Source: Loxodes magnus (lineage: Eukaryota > Ciliophora > Karyorelictea > Loxodida > Loxodidae). Taken from it: 64,000 nucleotides of DNA. Position 1 is the stretch's first letter. Each line of letters opens with the position of its first letter. Positions 35,180 to 48,008 of this stretch are shown here, piece after piece. Both the position numbers and the translations under genes were made by a program. The DNA is taken from positions 806,001 to 870,000 of the forward strand of contig CAMPDV010000078.1 in the NCBI GenBank assembly GCA_946699065.1, in the 5' to 3' direction. Under the pieces are notes generated by a model. That model saw only the letters and a list, made by a program, of their open reading frames with translations. It ran no database searches and was not told where the DNA came from.

Positions 35180-38100
35180 ATGGACACCAAGACTTATAAA
35201 ATCCTTCTGATTCTTAATCTAATTTTACTAAGTTAATGTAGTGATTTAATTAAGATATGCTTTATTACTACGTAAATAACTCCTATAAACCTACTTAGTT
35301 ATATAGAAAGCTAATTTGGAGAATATACGTAGAATCATGATTTTCATATAAGCAACTAATCTCTGACTGACTTAGATTCAGTTGAAAATTTAAAGATAAC
35401 AACTAGAGAGTTAAATGTAAATATAGTGGTTGATATTACCTTCAATAAGGCAATTTCTTTCTTCATAAAATAAGCTTTAAGGTAATAAGATTTGCTAATT
35501 TTAGTCCTCTACAGATTGAGAGATTCAAATGAGAATAAACAATTTCCTAATTCTTTTATATAGTACCATCATACTAATCAGAAAGCGAAGCTTTAAAATC
35601 CTTCCTAAAGCATTGAGATTTCTGGAATGTGGCAACTATTTACTAGTAAGATAGAGAATTTTATTTACCAGCAGAAGAACTGTTTAAAGTGACTTAGATT
35701 AAAGCTTCCATTAATATACCATACTCATATAGCTTCGAATAAGATAAATGTGATGACTAAAGTAAATAAAAAGTAGATTTTGAAGTCTTCAGATTATTAA
35801 AAATTTTAGGAGTTCCAATTAGTATATTAAACTGCTAGAACTGCTGAACTTAGTTTATCCTCGAGCAAGCTGTGAAACTCAACCTTTGTGATGGTTATGC
35901 TTGAATTTTAGGTTTGGAATCCTCTTCATTTCTCTATCAATTTAATCTTTCAGATTCATAAAACAATCTTAAGCTGATAGAAAATGGAATTTTAGCTTTA
36001 ACACCAAAGGGATGAATTCCATAGAGCTTTGAGCATTTTTACTGAATGTATTTATTGGAAGTAATTAATCTTATTGATTAAAAGCTAGAAAACAAAATGA
36101 GCATCATAAAGGAATTTAGAAAAATTGCAGGAAATATCTTCAATAACAATCATTTAAGCCCTTAATTTTAAATGGTAAATGCCTAAAATTCTAATTTTAT
36201 CTTAGTAGCTAATTTTAACTAATGTAGCTACTAAGAAGTCGAGAAAATAATATGGCCTTCTCAAAAATTAAATCCTCCTTTAAATTAAATTCAAATTTAA
36301 ATTAGTTATGCAACTGGTTTAGGTGAGGGGCTATCTGGGAAGCTGCTGTAAGTTCTATAATTAAATACTAAAATAGCTTCCTTGTGCTATAAAATATGTA
36401 AATAATAGGACAAACGTATTAGCAGGATATAACTACTCAGGCAATTCACTAAGCTATGGAAGTCTTTTGGTTAGTACTACTTAAATAGCAACTGAATTCT
36501 TAATGAATAAGTAAAAAGTAGGAATTGTTCATATCCCTCCAATAGTTTTCCTGCAGATCTACTATTCTTTCTTAATTGTCAACTAAATGCTTGGCTTCAA
36601 CCTTCCTTTCATCTATTCAACTCCAATATTAGAGTTAGAATCTACCTAAACAGTTCCACTTTACTTAGCAAATGTTGAAATCCTAAAACTAAAACTTAAA
36701 TTTTTATTTAGTTGATAAAAAGAAAAAAATGGAAAGAAATAGGACATTACTATGACGCTAACGAGTCTACAAACAAGTTATAATATGAAATGTTAAAGAA
36801 TGGTGTGAAAAGAATGGAATAAAGCTACTAAACAATGTTACTGTTTTTCCATTAATAAATACTACTGTTGAAAGTAGAAAAACTTTAGGAAAGAAAGTAG
36901 CAAGAGATTTTATGGAAAATGAAATTAAAGTAGTTGTTGTCATAGGAGAAGCTACCTCACTTCCAATAATTGGATAAGAACTTATATATCTTAATTTCTA
37001 ACCTGGAGACGTAAATTTCGTGCATACTATATCTACAAGCTTCCTCTTTGTAAAAACTCCTAATGTTGAGAATGTTGATGATGTTAAGTTTACTTTGCAT
37101 GGTTCATAGTTTATTACCTTGCCAGCATGAATTGGTGAGACTGGATAAGATATGCTTGAATTCTAAAAAAAATGCGACCCCGAAACAGTTTCAGAATGCT
37201 ATGTTTGAGAAGAGCCTCTTATAATAGCTTATGATGTCAAAGAAGTTATTAAGCAAGGAGAAGATTACAGAAACTCTTTTACTTTGATGAAAGCGATCAG
37301 AAGATTGAAAATTACAAGCTGTTCTGGTACAGTTAAATATTAGAAAGCAATAAATTACAGAGACTTAAGCAACTTCATTATTTCATCTATTTATAGCAGA
37401 AATTAATCCAATCCATAAATGAATCCAAGAGAAGAATTTCGCTTAACATGCTCGATCATTTGGAATATTATAGAAGAGGGACTATTATGAAATGATAATA
37501 TCACTTTAACACCTGCTGACTAATTTGAATAATATAAGAATTGTCCCTTTACTGAAAGACATCTATTTGCTTATCATAAAGGCGAAAGATAACTCATAGC
37601 CCTCATGATTTCTTTTATATCTTTCATGCTTATTTTTGCAGTTCTAGGTATATGAATTTGAAGAAAAAGGAAATACGAGTTAATAACGAATGAAAGAGAA
37701 GCTTCGATGCAAAACGAACTTTTCTTGTTTTTTATAGTATTCCAATTAATGCAATTAACAGCATTAGGTCCTGATGTAAAGCATATACTGGGTTAATCAG
37801 CATAACTTATAAAAGATTATTTTATTCTAGATTTGGTAGGAATTGCTAATTCTAGTACTTTCTAAACTATATTCATAATTAATTTTTGCACCTGCATTGT
37901 GTGATTAATTATGCTAGTTTCATTTTTAGCAAAACTAGACGTAGTAACTTCGGTATCATTCTTTCAGGTTCTGGGGAATTTTTCTTTTTTTAACTCTCCC
38001 TCTGATGGGAAAAATTCTCCTTGTTCCACTTTCAGTTATTCTAATGGATCTTTAAATGTCTTAAAGGTTAAGATTTAAATATAGATAACTTTATTGATAA

Positions 38101-39234
38101 ACACGAAAGCTTTTTGGAAATAGATTTTGAGTTAGAATGCTGAGTGGGCAAGCACTATTTATGAGTTTTTCTATCACTAATAAGCTAAGTAATATTCATT
38201 CCTTGGGTTGTATTATCAATGCCTCATTGATAAGATACATTTGACTAAACTCTAAACTTGAAGCAAAATCCAATTTATATAGTTATTAATTCTTATATTC
38301 TAGTGCTTTTAAGTTACTTAAGTAGCTGCTAAAAGCACTGGAATTCGAGCTTATATGGCTATTTTTATATAGTCATTATGGTGCTTTTTACATCCTTCCA
38401 TTTTAAGTATAAACCATGGAGCTTTGCCTTTTTAAATTGGTATCTGGAATTGGGCTTTGTTTAATAGCATGAACAATGATATTAATTTAGCTTCTAAATG
38501 AAGTGAAAGATGCTTAAGCTAATATATCTTTTAGGACTTTACTAATAATAGGATACTTTATGATACTATTAGTAGGAATAGTAATAGGATAGAAGAAATA
38601 CTAAGTTATGCTTAAATGAGATACTCCTGATAAAGCTATGCTACTAGATTTGCCTATAAATGTGGAGCTTAGATTAGCATGCTCTAAGACCATCTGGAAA
38701 AATAAAAGTAAAGAATTTTATCTAAAGGCTAAGTGGTGGATTTTGCTAAAATAGAGCTTGGAAACTCTTCTATGATTCTTTCAGACTAAATATTAAGTGA
38801 TAATCTCCTTTCAGAATATAATCTCAATCAAATCTAACTTGCTTCTTAAGATTAATTTAAAGAATCCAAGTAAGAGGACGAAAATTCTAAGAGCCTTGCT
38901 TAGTAAGCTTTTTATTTAGGAAATTCAAAAAATAATGACTAGATAAGACAAACTCCTTTGACATTACCACAATTTAAAATAATAAGAGCAAAGATTTAAT
39001 TCATACTGAGGAGGAAAAGAAAGAGATCGAAAAATCAAAATCCTGTGAAAATATCGAAGCATAAAATCAAAAGAATGAAGAATAGGAGTAAGAAAAGTAA
39101 GAAAATAAAAGAAATGAAGATGACTGAAAATTCTATTTTTAACTAGAAACTTTAGATTTAATATAATTTTAACTACACAAAGGCTAATTAGAAAAATAAT
39201 CAAGCAATCTCTTGCTTTAAATGATAAATACTAA
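35180..39234 (+). CDS. Receptor with signal peptide, apparently two ANF-type domains, and a seven-helix region
   Basis: ATG at 35180 begins with a signal peptide (MDTKTYKILLILNLILLSQC). Domain 1 (to about 36280) has the ANF pattern, e.g. SESEALKSFLKHWDFWNVAT; a 23-nt GT-AG intron at 35482-35504 restores its frame. Domain 2 (about 36380-37400) starts AIKYVNNRTNVLAGYNYSG and includes VKEWCEKNGIKLL, KVVVVIGEATSLPIIG and the SCSGTVKYQ segment seen before the membrane in class C GPCRs. The linker NCPFTERHLFAYHKGERQL precedes the first helix (about 37590); hydrophobic segments continue to 38600. A charged tail ends at UGA 39232-39234. Against the fragment at 46780, two single-base shifts (near 38440 and 38645) are apparent, so recent damage or sequence error is possible. 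Confidence 0.65.
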
Positions 39235-39723
39235 GATAAAACTACCATCTCTAATCTTAATAACTAATCCATTATTATAGATAAAACACCAAAAAGTCTT
39301 TTTTAAGATCATAGCTTTATTTCTTTTAGCTCAAAATGAAATTTAATTTTAATTACTCTTATTAAAAGCAAATTTTAAGCGAGGGTTTATAAGTAAAGGC
39401 TATTAAATGCTAATTATTATAACCAATTTTATAAATAAAAGGGAGAGTAAATATTATCTAAATTAGCTTTATAAAAATGCCTTAGCTAGTTATATCAATA
39501 TAATCCTTTCTTATTTCTAAGATTTTTTGATATATTTAGGATTTAAAAGGAATTTTAAAATTTTGATTACATTAAGTTATTGCGACAACTAAGGTAAAAA
39601 AGGAAGGTATACTATAAGATAAAATACTTGATTTGTTTCTATTAATTACTCTTTTATTAAGTTAGCTAATGACAGAGTGACAATGATATATAAAAGCTAT
39701 AGTAAGCCTAATTAGCAGTTTTA

Positions 39724-41456
39724 ATGCCATACATATTCTATATGTCCATAGAAAATCTAATCAAATACTTTTTTATCTCTAACGAATTTAAAGAGAAGGA
39801 ACGTTAAATAATAGTAGAAATATATAACTAAATTAGTGCCTTACACTTAAACTAAATAGGCTATTTAGTTTATTTCTAAAAGTATCTTATTCAAAAATTT
39901 ATATCCTAGATAGTTTTACTAGTAAGCTATTATTATTAAATTAAATTAGGTAGAATCATACTTTTTTCCTAAATTGGTATAAGATATTTCTAAGTTATAG
40001 CTCTATTATATTCTATCCCCTTACTTCCTCTTATATCTTCTCTAATTTTTACTAATTTTAATACTATTTTTTAATGAAAAGTGATTTAGATCCTTAAGAA
40101 TCAATTTAATAAAGGTGAAAGTCTTCGATAAACAGAGCCATACATAATAGAGCATATATAATATAAATATTAATAAGTTTAAAATAAAATAAGGTTATAT
40201 AAGCTAATAAAATAACTACTTTTATTAGCTACCTCATAGCTAATTAAGCACTATTTACTTTATTATATTATATTATCCTTATTATTTTAACTAATAAATA
40301 GATCAAATACATCATATTCAAACTTAAGATTATTATACTTTAATAACTTATGCTATTAGGCTATGTGACATCAAAAAGAAAGGTTATTGATTTAAAAGTT
40401 TTAATAGTGATAGCTAATAAATTTTATCTTATACTATATCTTATATTTATAGGATAGAAATAGGAAGTAATAATTCAGAAATTAATGCAGATTAAAGTAA
40501 GAAACTATACTTGAGGATTTATACTTCTAAGGTTTATTTTCTTAAGCTTTATTGAAATATTTATTAAGGAGTAAGATGAGAAGGATTAAGAAAAGTGTTA
40601 GTCAAATCATAGGAGAATTATTTTAAAGATATTAATAATTTCCTAACTTAAAATAACTTTGAAAATAGTAGTCTAAATAAATGAATCTTTTCAGGCATAA
40701 AAGACTTCGACATTGAGTAAATATCTCTATTTAAAAAGCTAGAAAACTAATATTTAAAAGTTATATAGAATATGAAGCAAATTGCTAAGAATTGTATTAT
40801 AAAATCTTGCTTTAATAATTTGAGAAATATTTGTTGGTATAAGAGTATAATAATAGCAAGCTAACTTTAAATAATAAACTATATAATAATAAAAAGTTGC
40901 TTTGTATAACTAACTATTATATTAAGCATCTTATTTACTTGAAATTATAAATTTAATAACATTAAAATTGTTATCATTTATCAAGGAGAAAAATAACAAA
41001 GCTGAAGTTTTTCAAATAAGAATAAGATTTATTTGCAGGTAGTAATAAATGATTTTTTTAAAGAATAAGGCTAATATTGGGGATTTTAAACACTGTGCTA
41101 TATTTTATTCTAAAGTGGATTATTTTCATTTTAGAATGAATTAAGTCATACAATTCTATATGATGTTGCTCATAACTCTTTATTTAAATAACTAATATGA
41201 TAGAAGAAAATATAAGATATATTCAAAAGTAGCTGAGATAGTTAAAACTTAATTTAATCAAATATAAAATTTCAGTAAATAAAAAACTAAATAAGTGCTA
41301 TTATATAACTAAGCTTAGTTCTAGAAGCTTAAAAGTACAATATCTGATTCCGAATATCTTAATTTAGCCTTTATACAAAATAACTCCACTAAATTCTTTT
41401 AGCAAATTTAATTAAAATTATTGCACTACCTTTATAAGCAAAACTAAATAATTTGA
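39724..41456 (+). CDS. Uncharacterised protein, probably multi-exon
   Basis: ATG at 39724 opens a good frame (MPYIFYMSIENLIKYFF, then ISNEFKEKERQIIVEIYNQ) with hydrophobic segments around 39990-40040 and 40240-40290. Good composition then continues in other frames: RIEIGSNNSEINADQSKKLY and WEGLRKVLVKSQENYFKDIN (40450-40640), DIEQISLFKKLENQYLK (40710), and from about 40960 to UGA 41454-41456 one long frame with NIGDFKHCAIFYSKVDYFHF. These may be exons of one gene or two genes in tandem. No domain recognised; a membrane protein is likely. Weaker coding-like sequence runs on to 41900. Confidence 0.45.
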
Positions 41457-42655
41457 CAAAGATATTAAACTATTAACTTAATCAAGAAAGGGATCTAATG
41501 TTAAAGATAAAAAATAAAAAGAGCTATAAAAAATTAAAAACTAACTGTTTATAGCAATAGTAAGAGATTAAATCATATGCTATTTGTAAAATTATTTGGA
41601 GGTTAGAAAAGAGCTTAATCTTTTTATTAAAATTAAATACAAAAATTTAAAAAAAGGAAAGCATTTTAAAATAAAATAAAATAACTTAATTTATGCTTAA
41701 AGGGGCATAAATTAAAACATTAAACCAAGAGAAATTCAAAAGCTTTAATTTAAGACTTGAATGTCCTATTTCATTTAAAAGGAATTTGATTATCAAATTA
41801 TATAACAATAATTTTATACAATTTAAGATTTAATAAAATAATAGGGATAACTTTTTTTTAAATTTGTATCTTAGAAGTTAAATAATTATATAGATGTAAA
41901 GAATATAGATTAAGTATGTATTTGAAATTTTTTAGATATAAAATTAAAATTATATTTTTAAGTTTTCTTAATTTAAGAGCTTTATTATGTTTCTAAAGTC
42001 AATAATTAAAAAAGATAAACATTTATTCTCCCTAAATTATAAAAGAGAAACAAAATTAAATGTTCTTTCGATAAAAGATGAAATTTTATATTTTTTTACT
42101 AAAAAATTATAAAATAGCAAAATGAAATATTTATAGCAAGTAATCTTTATAACTAAACAAATATTAAATTTTCTTAAATTATTAAAGATAAAAATTATTA
42201 AAAATAATAGATAAAATAAAATATTTTATAGCTATAAGTTTATGAATTTATTTGATAAGACTTAGAATTACTAAATAATCTAAGAATTTATCTTGGATAA
42301 GAAATATAAAGTTGTCTATATGATAAAGAAAAAATTAAATAAATATTTTGAAAAATTATAAGAAAAAGCTTAAATCTAAGTAACTAAACTTTCTAGTTAA
42401 ATTCTATATAAATGTATATTGCTATAAAACTTATAAAGGATCCTGTGATTATCTAATTTATTCTATTTATAATAATTTATTTATAGTTGTATAAGATATA
42501 TGCATAATTTAGATAAATGCATTTATTTTTCTTTATTTCTAAGTAATTAGTTGTAAGTTTATCTTATCTGATTTATTTAAATATATCTAATGATAAGTTT
42601 AATAGTCTAGTTATAAATTTATACTTTTAATACTTTAAAATTAAAATTATTAAAA

Positions 42656-42728
42656 TGCCGAAACCCGGGATTGAACCGGGGACCTTTAGATCTTCAGTCT
42701 AACGCTCTCCCAACTGAGCTATTTCGGC
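42656..42728 (-). tRNA. tRNA-Phe (GAA)
   Basis: A 73-nt cloverleaf on the minus strand. The acceptor stem is GCCGAAA/TTTCGGC with discriminator A; the D-arm is GCTCAGTTGGGAGAGC; the anticodon stem-loop is TTAGACTGAAGATCTAA with anticodon GAA; the T-arm is CCCGGTTCAATCCCGGG. All stems pair and no intron is present. CCA is not encoded. Phe decoding is standard, so it does not bear on the stop-codon reassignment. Confidence 0.97.
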
Positions 42729-43082
42729 CATACTTAAATAGTCATACAAACTATTAAAAGCATAATTATCATTTAATGCTAATAATTTTCTTATATTAAG
42801 CAATCAAATTAAAATCCAGTTATAAAAGCGTAAAATAACTTAAAGATATAATTAAGTTAAAATCCATCTACTAGTAGTAAAGATAATTAACTATTACTAT
42901 AAAGTAGCTTTGTATATATAAAGATCTTAATGTATTAATATTAAAAGCATATATATTTAAATAGCTATTCTCTATAAACTTAATAGCATATATGAAGAAA
43001 TAATAAAACTAATTACTTTTTATTAAACTAAAAGTTTGAGAAATATACAAAGGAACTCTTTCTATTTTATAGAATCTATCAA

Positions 43083-44423
43083 ATGGAATCTAAAAACGAA
43101 AACAGTATAATTAAGATTATATTCTTAAGAAAGATATTAAGAAGAAAAAATTAGTTAAGAAGAGAATAAATTTTGGTGTAATTCGGAATAGTTGTCTCCA
43201 AATATGAAATAATTCCTAGCTTAATTCAATTGAGATATTTCAAATAAATAGAAACTATTTTATGATCTTAAAATCTTAAGAAGACTTTTTCTCTATAGAA
43301 TAAATAATTTTATTAACAAGAAATTATCATTGAAAAAACTTATAAAAGCAATACTTTCATAGAATAAGTAAAAAATGAGATACTGTTTATATCTGGAGGA
43401 TTTTAGAGCTGTAGATTTACTATATATTCATCAAATAAAACAGAAAATTATTAAATGTAATTTGAAAGAAATACTCATAAAACTCATAAAACCAATTTTA
43501 ATAAAAGGAATCTAATTTATATCATTTCAGGGTCTAATTCTATTGATAACGATTAATTATTTCATGTGGCAGAATATGAAGCATTCAATATAAGCAAAAA
43601 TAATTTTAACAGTATTTAAGCTATCTAAATTCCAGTTAATTTTTTTGGATGTGACTAACATAATAAATAGATATATGTATTTGGTGGATTTAATTAGTAA
43701 TAAAATTATTGTAAGGATATTTAAGTATACGATATAATTAGCAATGAATGGAAAATAAGTAATTTACATCTATTTAAAGGTGGATTATTCTCAGCAATAT
43801 TTATTCCTCAAATAAAGGCTTTTCTAATATATGCAAACTAAAAATAATTAGATACCTTACTATTTGATTTTTAATCTATTCAAATTAAAGGCTAGCCATA
43901 TCCAATGAATTTGAGTGCTTAATGTGATAATAGAAAACCAGTTCTAAGCAAAAATTAGGATTTTTAATTCAATCTTGATAATATGCTATATAATTATAAT
44001 CTGAGTACTAAAAAGTGGAATCTGATCCAGTGGGATTGGTAAACTTTGTAATGATTTGAAGTTTTATATATCTTAATATTTAGTTTTTAATTTAAAATAA
44101 ATGTATATAATCTATTAGAAGATTAAGTATAAATTATGTTTGAACTAAGTTTATAGCTGTTTTTGAATTAAATGAATTAAAAGTATTTGGTTAATTTAAA
44201 TGAATTTCTTGATAGTTATTAGTATTAAACAATTTGTAATCCATTTATATTTGGTTTTAATCCTTGTTATAAATTGAGTAAATTTAGGTTTTATTTAATT
44301 TAAATGATGTCTCTTTTTAAATAAAGCTATAAAAGATATTAAATAAGCATTCTATTTTTAACTATAGAATAAAAATATTTAGATGTATATATAAAGCTTG
44401 ATTAAGCTTTAATAATATCCTGA
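43083..44423 (+). CDS. Kelch-repeat protein
   Basis: ATG at 43083 to UGA at 44421-44423 is a single intronless frame of 447 codons with good composition throughout. Kelch-type blades are visible: FFGCDQHNKQIYVFGGFNQQ, followed by a Lys-Asp-Ile-Gln-Val-Tyr-Asp strand and SNEWK, with an earlier ILFISGGFQSC blade and a later NYNLSTKKWNLIQWDW blade. An in-frame UGA near 43263 is read as Trp. The C-terminal 120 residues are helical and unlike Kelch. Expected fold: beta-propeller for protein binding. A paralogue lies at 50830-51760 on the minus strand with a matching N-terminal FGIxVxKYEI motif. Confidence 0.75.
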
Positions 44424-44695
44424 CACTTATTATATGTTTTATTCTATAAACAAATCTACCATTAAAATACTTGGATACATTTTTTAATTTCTTAATAGCA
44501 GTTTTAACAAGCATAATGCTTAATATAGATAGACTCTTTTTTAGAAATAATTTACAATAGCCTTTTGATTAATCACAAATAATATAAACTTTATATAATC
44601 TTAATAGATTAAAAGTTTAGTGCTAAGATAAAAATAACAAATTAGCCTATATTAAAGTTCTTATTTATTCTGAGATAGTTTTTAGTTATTACCTT

Positions 44696-45735
44696 ATGCA
44701 AGTAAATCCATTCTATTATATCAAAGAAATATTACACTAATTATTATTAAATATAATAGTATCATGATAATGCTGCTTTATATACTTATAAAGCACCTCA
44801 CCACTATTTATAAGTTTTATTATACATAACTACATTAATATATCAATTCTGCTATTTAATCAAATGTATATAATCAAACATTATGCTTAAATCCCTATAA
44901 GCAACATATAGTTATATACCTATTTACCATCAATTTACTAATTATATAACTGTAACACCTAATTATTTTATGCCTTATTCTTAAATTACCTTATTAACAA
45001 CTGTCTAATCAACAAAATACAACTTAAACATTCAATTCTTAAAGAGTTAAATACCCTTCAATTATACTTATACCTAGTCACTTTTTATGCCTTATAATGA
45101 AAATGCTCACTAAGCTACCATATTTAATAATTATAATATTATCTTTTAGAAAACATTCAATAGAGTGAAGTGACGGAGAAAATACCGCAAATTTTCTAGT
45201 GGAGGAAAGTTTAATGCAATCAGCTTCTAATTTATTTGTGATATGCATTTCAATAATATACAATTACTTGCTTCTATTCAGGCACCAGTTAAACTTATTA
45301 ACTGAGATCAACAATTTTGAGATATGGAATTTTAAATTTACCAAAAAAGTGAGAATTACACTCCAATAGAATAATTAAGTAATATTAAAATCAGAATATT
45401 TAAAGAGGAAGATTTAGAAAACACTAAAATTATATTAAAATAAAAGAAAAAATCTGATTCTTCTAAGTTAAGACAAAGAAATAATTAGAATCTATTAAAA
45501 TCATTTTAATCTTCAATTTATAAAAAATTTAAATCACATTCCACTAAAACAATTTTTCTACTAGTTTATCTAAAAGCAAAGGATAAACTTTTGCTTATAA
45601 ATATAATCTAAATAATTAGATATTAGATCTATGTTTAAACTTAATGCTTTATGCATTTAATTAACTGAAGATAAAATTTAGGTATATAAATAATAAAAGT
45701 TAAAATCAAACTTTCAATACTAAATTTTAAAATAA
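44696..45735 (+). CDS. Uncharacterised Asn/Tyr/Thr-rich protein
   Basis: From about 44720 to 45650 one frame has strong coding character: YKAPHHYL, NYITVTPNYFMPYSQITLL, YNENAHQATIFNNYN, SSGGKFNAISFQFICDM, NNIQLLASIQAPVKLINWD and EDLENTKIILKQKKKSDSSK. ATG at 44696 is a plausible start but needs a frame change soon after; ATG at 44884 is in the good frame. At least two UGA codons are read as Trp. The N-terminal half is low-complexity and may be disordered; the later part looks folded. No family recognised. It converges on the minus-strand gene at 45750. Confidence 0.5.
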
Positions 45736-45749
45736 AATTCTTCGTTTTG

Positions 45750-46750
45750 TCATTCTGTATCAGGTATTTCTTTTTCATTTGGTTCTTAGTGAATTTGTCT
45801 TACAACTGAACTTAAATGGAATATTTAATTCTTTTATTTATTGATTTAATTTTTTAACTGCCTCTAGTACTTTAACTTTATTGTTTGTTAAGCAATTTTT
45901 TATAATTAAATCACTTAAGTTTCAAGCTGTTTCATTAATTTTTTCTGTCTCTCTTGTTTACTTTAGCTTTACATAAGATATATTCCATGTTATATTTCCA
46001 ATTCAGCTTGTTAAATTTATTCCTTCATCTAATTCAGATAATTTTATTTATAGCATATATCTTCAATGCATCACAGTTCATTTTAACTTCTTCTCCCTTG
46101 AATGGTTCTTTTTCAACAAGATTCTTTACTACTAAATATATGTTTAAGTATTAACTTATTCAAACTATACTTGAAATACTACTCTCTTTTTATTCTTTAC
46201 TTCCTGTTCTTCCTTACCCAGACTTTACTATATTTTCCATTAATTTTTTAAATATCTCATTGATATTAATAATTAAATTCCTATGCTATCACTGATCCTT
46301 TAAAGCAGCATCCAATTATCAACTCTTTCAAATTTTTGGGCAAAATGCGAATTGAAATTTTTAAGTTAAATTTCAATATACTTTAGCAATTTCAACTCAA
46401 GTTTAGTTTTCCAATATTTATTCAACGTTTTCTGTAAAACTGTGCATTTAATTTGTTTTAGTTATCCTATTTATTCTTATACTTAATTACCTTCACAATC
46501 TTACTAAGCTTTTTCTGTTAGTACTCTTAAATTTTCTAAATCACAATTGGCATTTCCAAAGCTAAGAATTGATATATCAACATATTTTTACTAGGCTATT
46601 TATGAAAATTATTTATAAAACTCTAGATCTTTAAGCATTCGCTTGGCAAGCTATCAGTTGCTACAATTATTTTTTGATCTATGACTTCCCTCACTAGCCT
46701 CTATAAATAGCTAAAAAGATAGCAGAATCTAAGGCAGAAAGGGCTCCTAC
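45750..46750 (-). CDS. Protein with a possible vWA-like domain
   Basis: Read on the minus strand from about 46750: REVIDQKIIVATDSLPS, then DLEFYKQFSQIAQQKYVDIS and ILSFGNANCDLENLRVLTEK. This resembles the second half of a von Willebrand A fold (Asp-Ser after a hydrophobic strand, helix, strand with FGN). Next come Lys/Leu-rich helices, KGEEVKMNCDALKIYAINK, then NLSDLIIKNCLTNNKVKVLE and the end HQEPNEKEIPDTE followed by UGA at 45750-45752. Several frame changes imply short introns. A Sec23/Sec24 trunk-like or integrin-type vWA would fit, but the metal-binding DxSxS is not identified, so the domain call is tentative. The start is not fixed. Confidence 0.4.
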
Positions 46751-46779
46751 TTTAATTTAGTCTATCTTATCAAGAAGAA

Positions 46780-47900
46780 CATTGAAATGTCTTTATGGAA
46801 GAGAATTAAATTTCGATGATTTTATTGATAAAGGAGAAAGTTTTATTGAAATGGACTGTAGTCTTTAATACTATTCGTTTAAGCATAAGGTCTATTTTAT
46901 TTTAGCTTTGGCTAGTTAGTTAACTTTTATTCCATCTGCTATACTAGCCATGCCACATTGGCAAGATATATACCACTTTTCTTTGAACGTTAAATAAAAG
47001 CCAAATTATATCCTTTTTTATAGTTTTACTCAAGTAGCATTAAGCTGCTTATGTAGCTGCTTGAAGCACTGGAAAGAAGATCTCTATGGATTCCTTTATA
47101 TCTCAATTATGTTCATTTTTACAATCTCTCACTTTTTAGCCAAACCTTGGAATTATCAACTTCTAAACTGGTGAAATGGAATAGGACTCAGCTTGGTAAC
47201 TTGTACAATGGTATTTGTTCATCTTACTAGAATAGTAGATAATTCCAAAGCTCACTTAGCTTTGTTATTATTCTGGGAGTAGGAGATTTCTTAATACTAT
47301 TAATTGCTAAATTCTTAGGTAATTAGAAAAACAAAATTTGGCTTAATGAGACACTCCTGATAAAATAATGCTCTTTAGGTTTGCTTATAGATGTGGAGCA
47401 TAAGTATCGATGGTTGATAGTAATTTATAGAAATAAAAGTAAAGACTAAAACTAAAGAATACTTATGTAAACTATGAAAGAGTGCCTTAAGATAACTCAA
47501 CATTATACTCTAATTAAATTATGCTAGACCCAACCAATCTATCCTTAAATATCAACCAAACCTACATCCTTCTTAAACTGCCATTTAAAAAGAACAAAAT
47601 TACTAATACTTTCAAGAATCACAGGATAAAGGTAATTTATTCATTTAGATAAATGTAATAACAAGAAAACGCACCTCAGTATCTAGAAACGCAGTTTTCA
47701 TTTATCGAGCATAAAACTCTCAAGCAGAAGTGTAAAGAGATCAACGAAGAAATTTGAAATTAACTCTTATAACTTAATAGGATAATTTCCTTTAAGCCTT
47801 CTTAATTTATAAGTCAAACTAGAATCATAATTTATTAAGTATTTTCATCTTTTTATTTCCAAAGTATTTTAGAGCCTCAACTAAAATAACTAAATAAAAG
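46780..47900 (+). pseudogene. Broken 3' part of an ANF/seven-helix receptor
   Basis: Clearly homologous to the receptor at 35180-39234: LKHWKEDLYGFLYISIMFIF, FLAKPWNYQLLNWWNGIGLS, then QWDTPDKIM and FRFAYRCGAQVS, which match QKHWNSSLYGYFYIVIM, KYKPWSF, KWDTPDKAM and RFAYKCGAQIS there. No ligand-binding domain precedes it: upstream is the minus-strand gene. A one-base deletion before WDTPDK (AAA in the relative, AA here) breaks the frame. The tail to about 47850 keeps some coding character. I read it as a truncated, decaying duplicate. Confidence 0.6.
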
Positions 47901-48008
47901 CTTATTACTATTACTTTTACTAGCTATCTCAATGGCAATAAATTTAGTCTACTGAAATAAAGATATCACTGAGACGAAGATATATTATTTAAGCTATACT
48001 TAAGGGTT

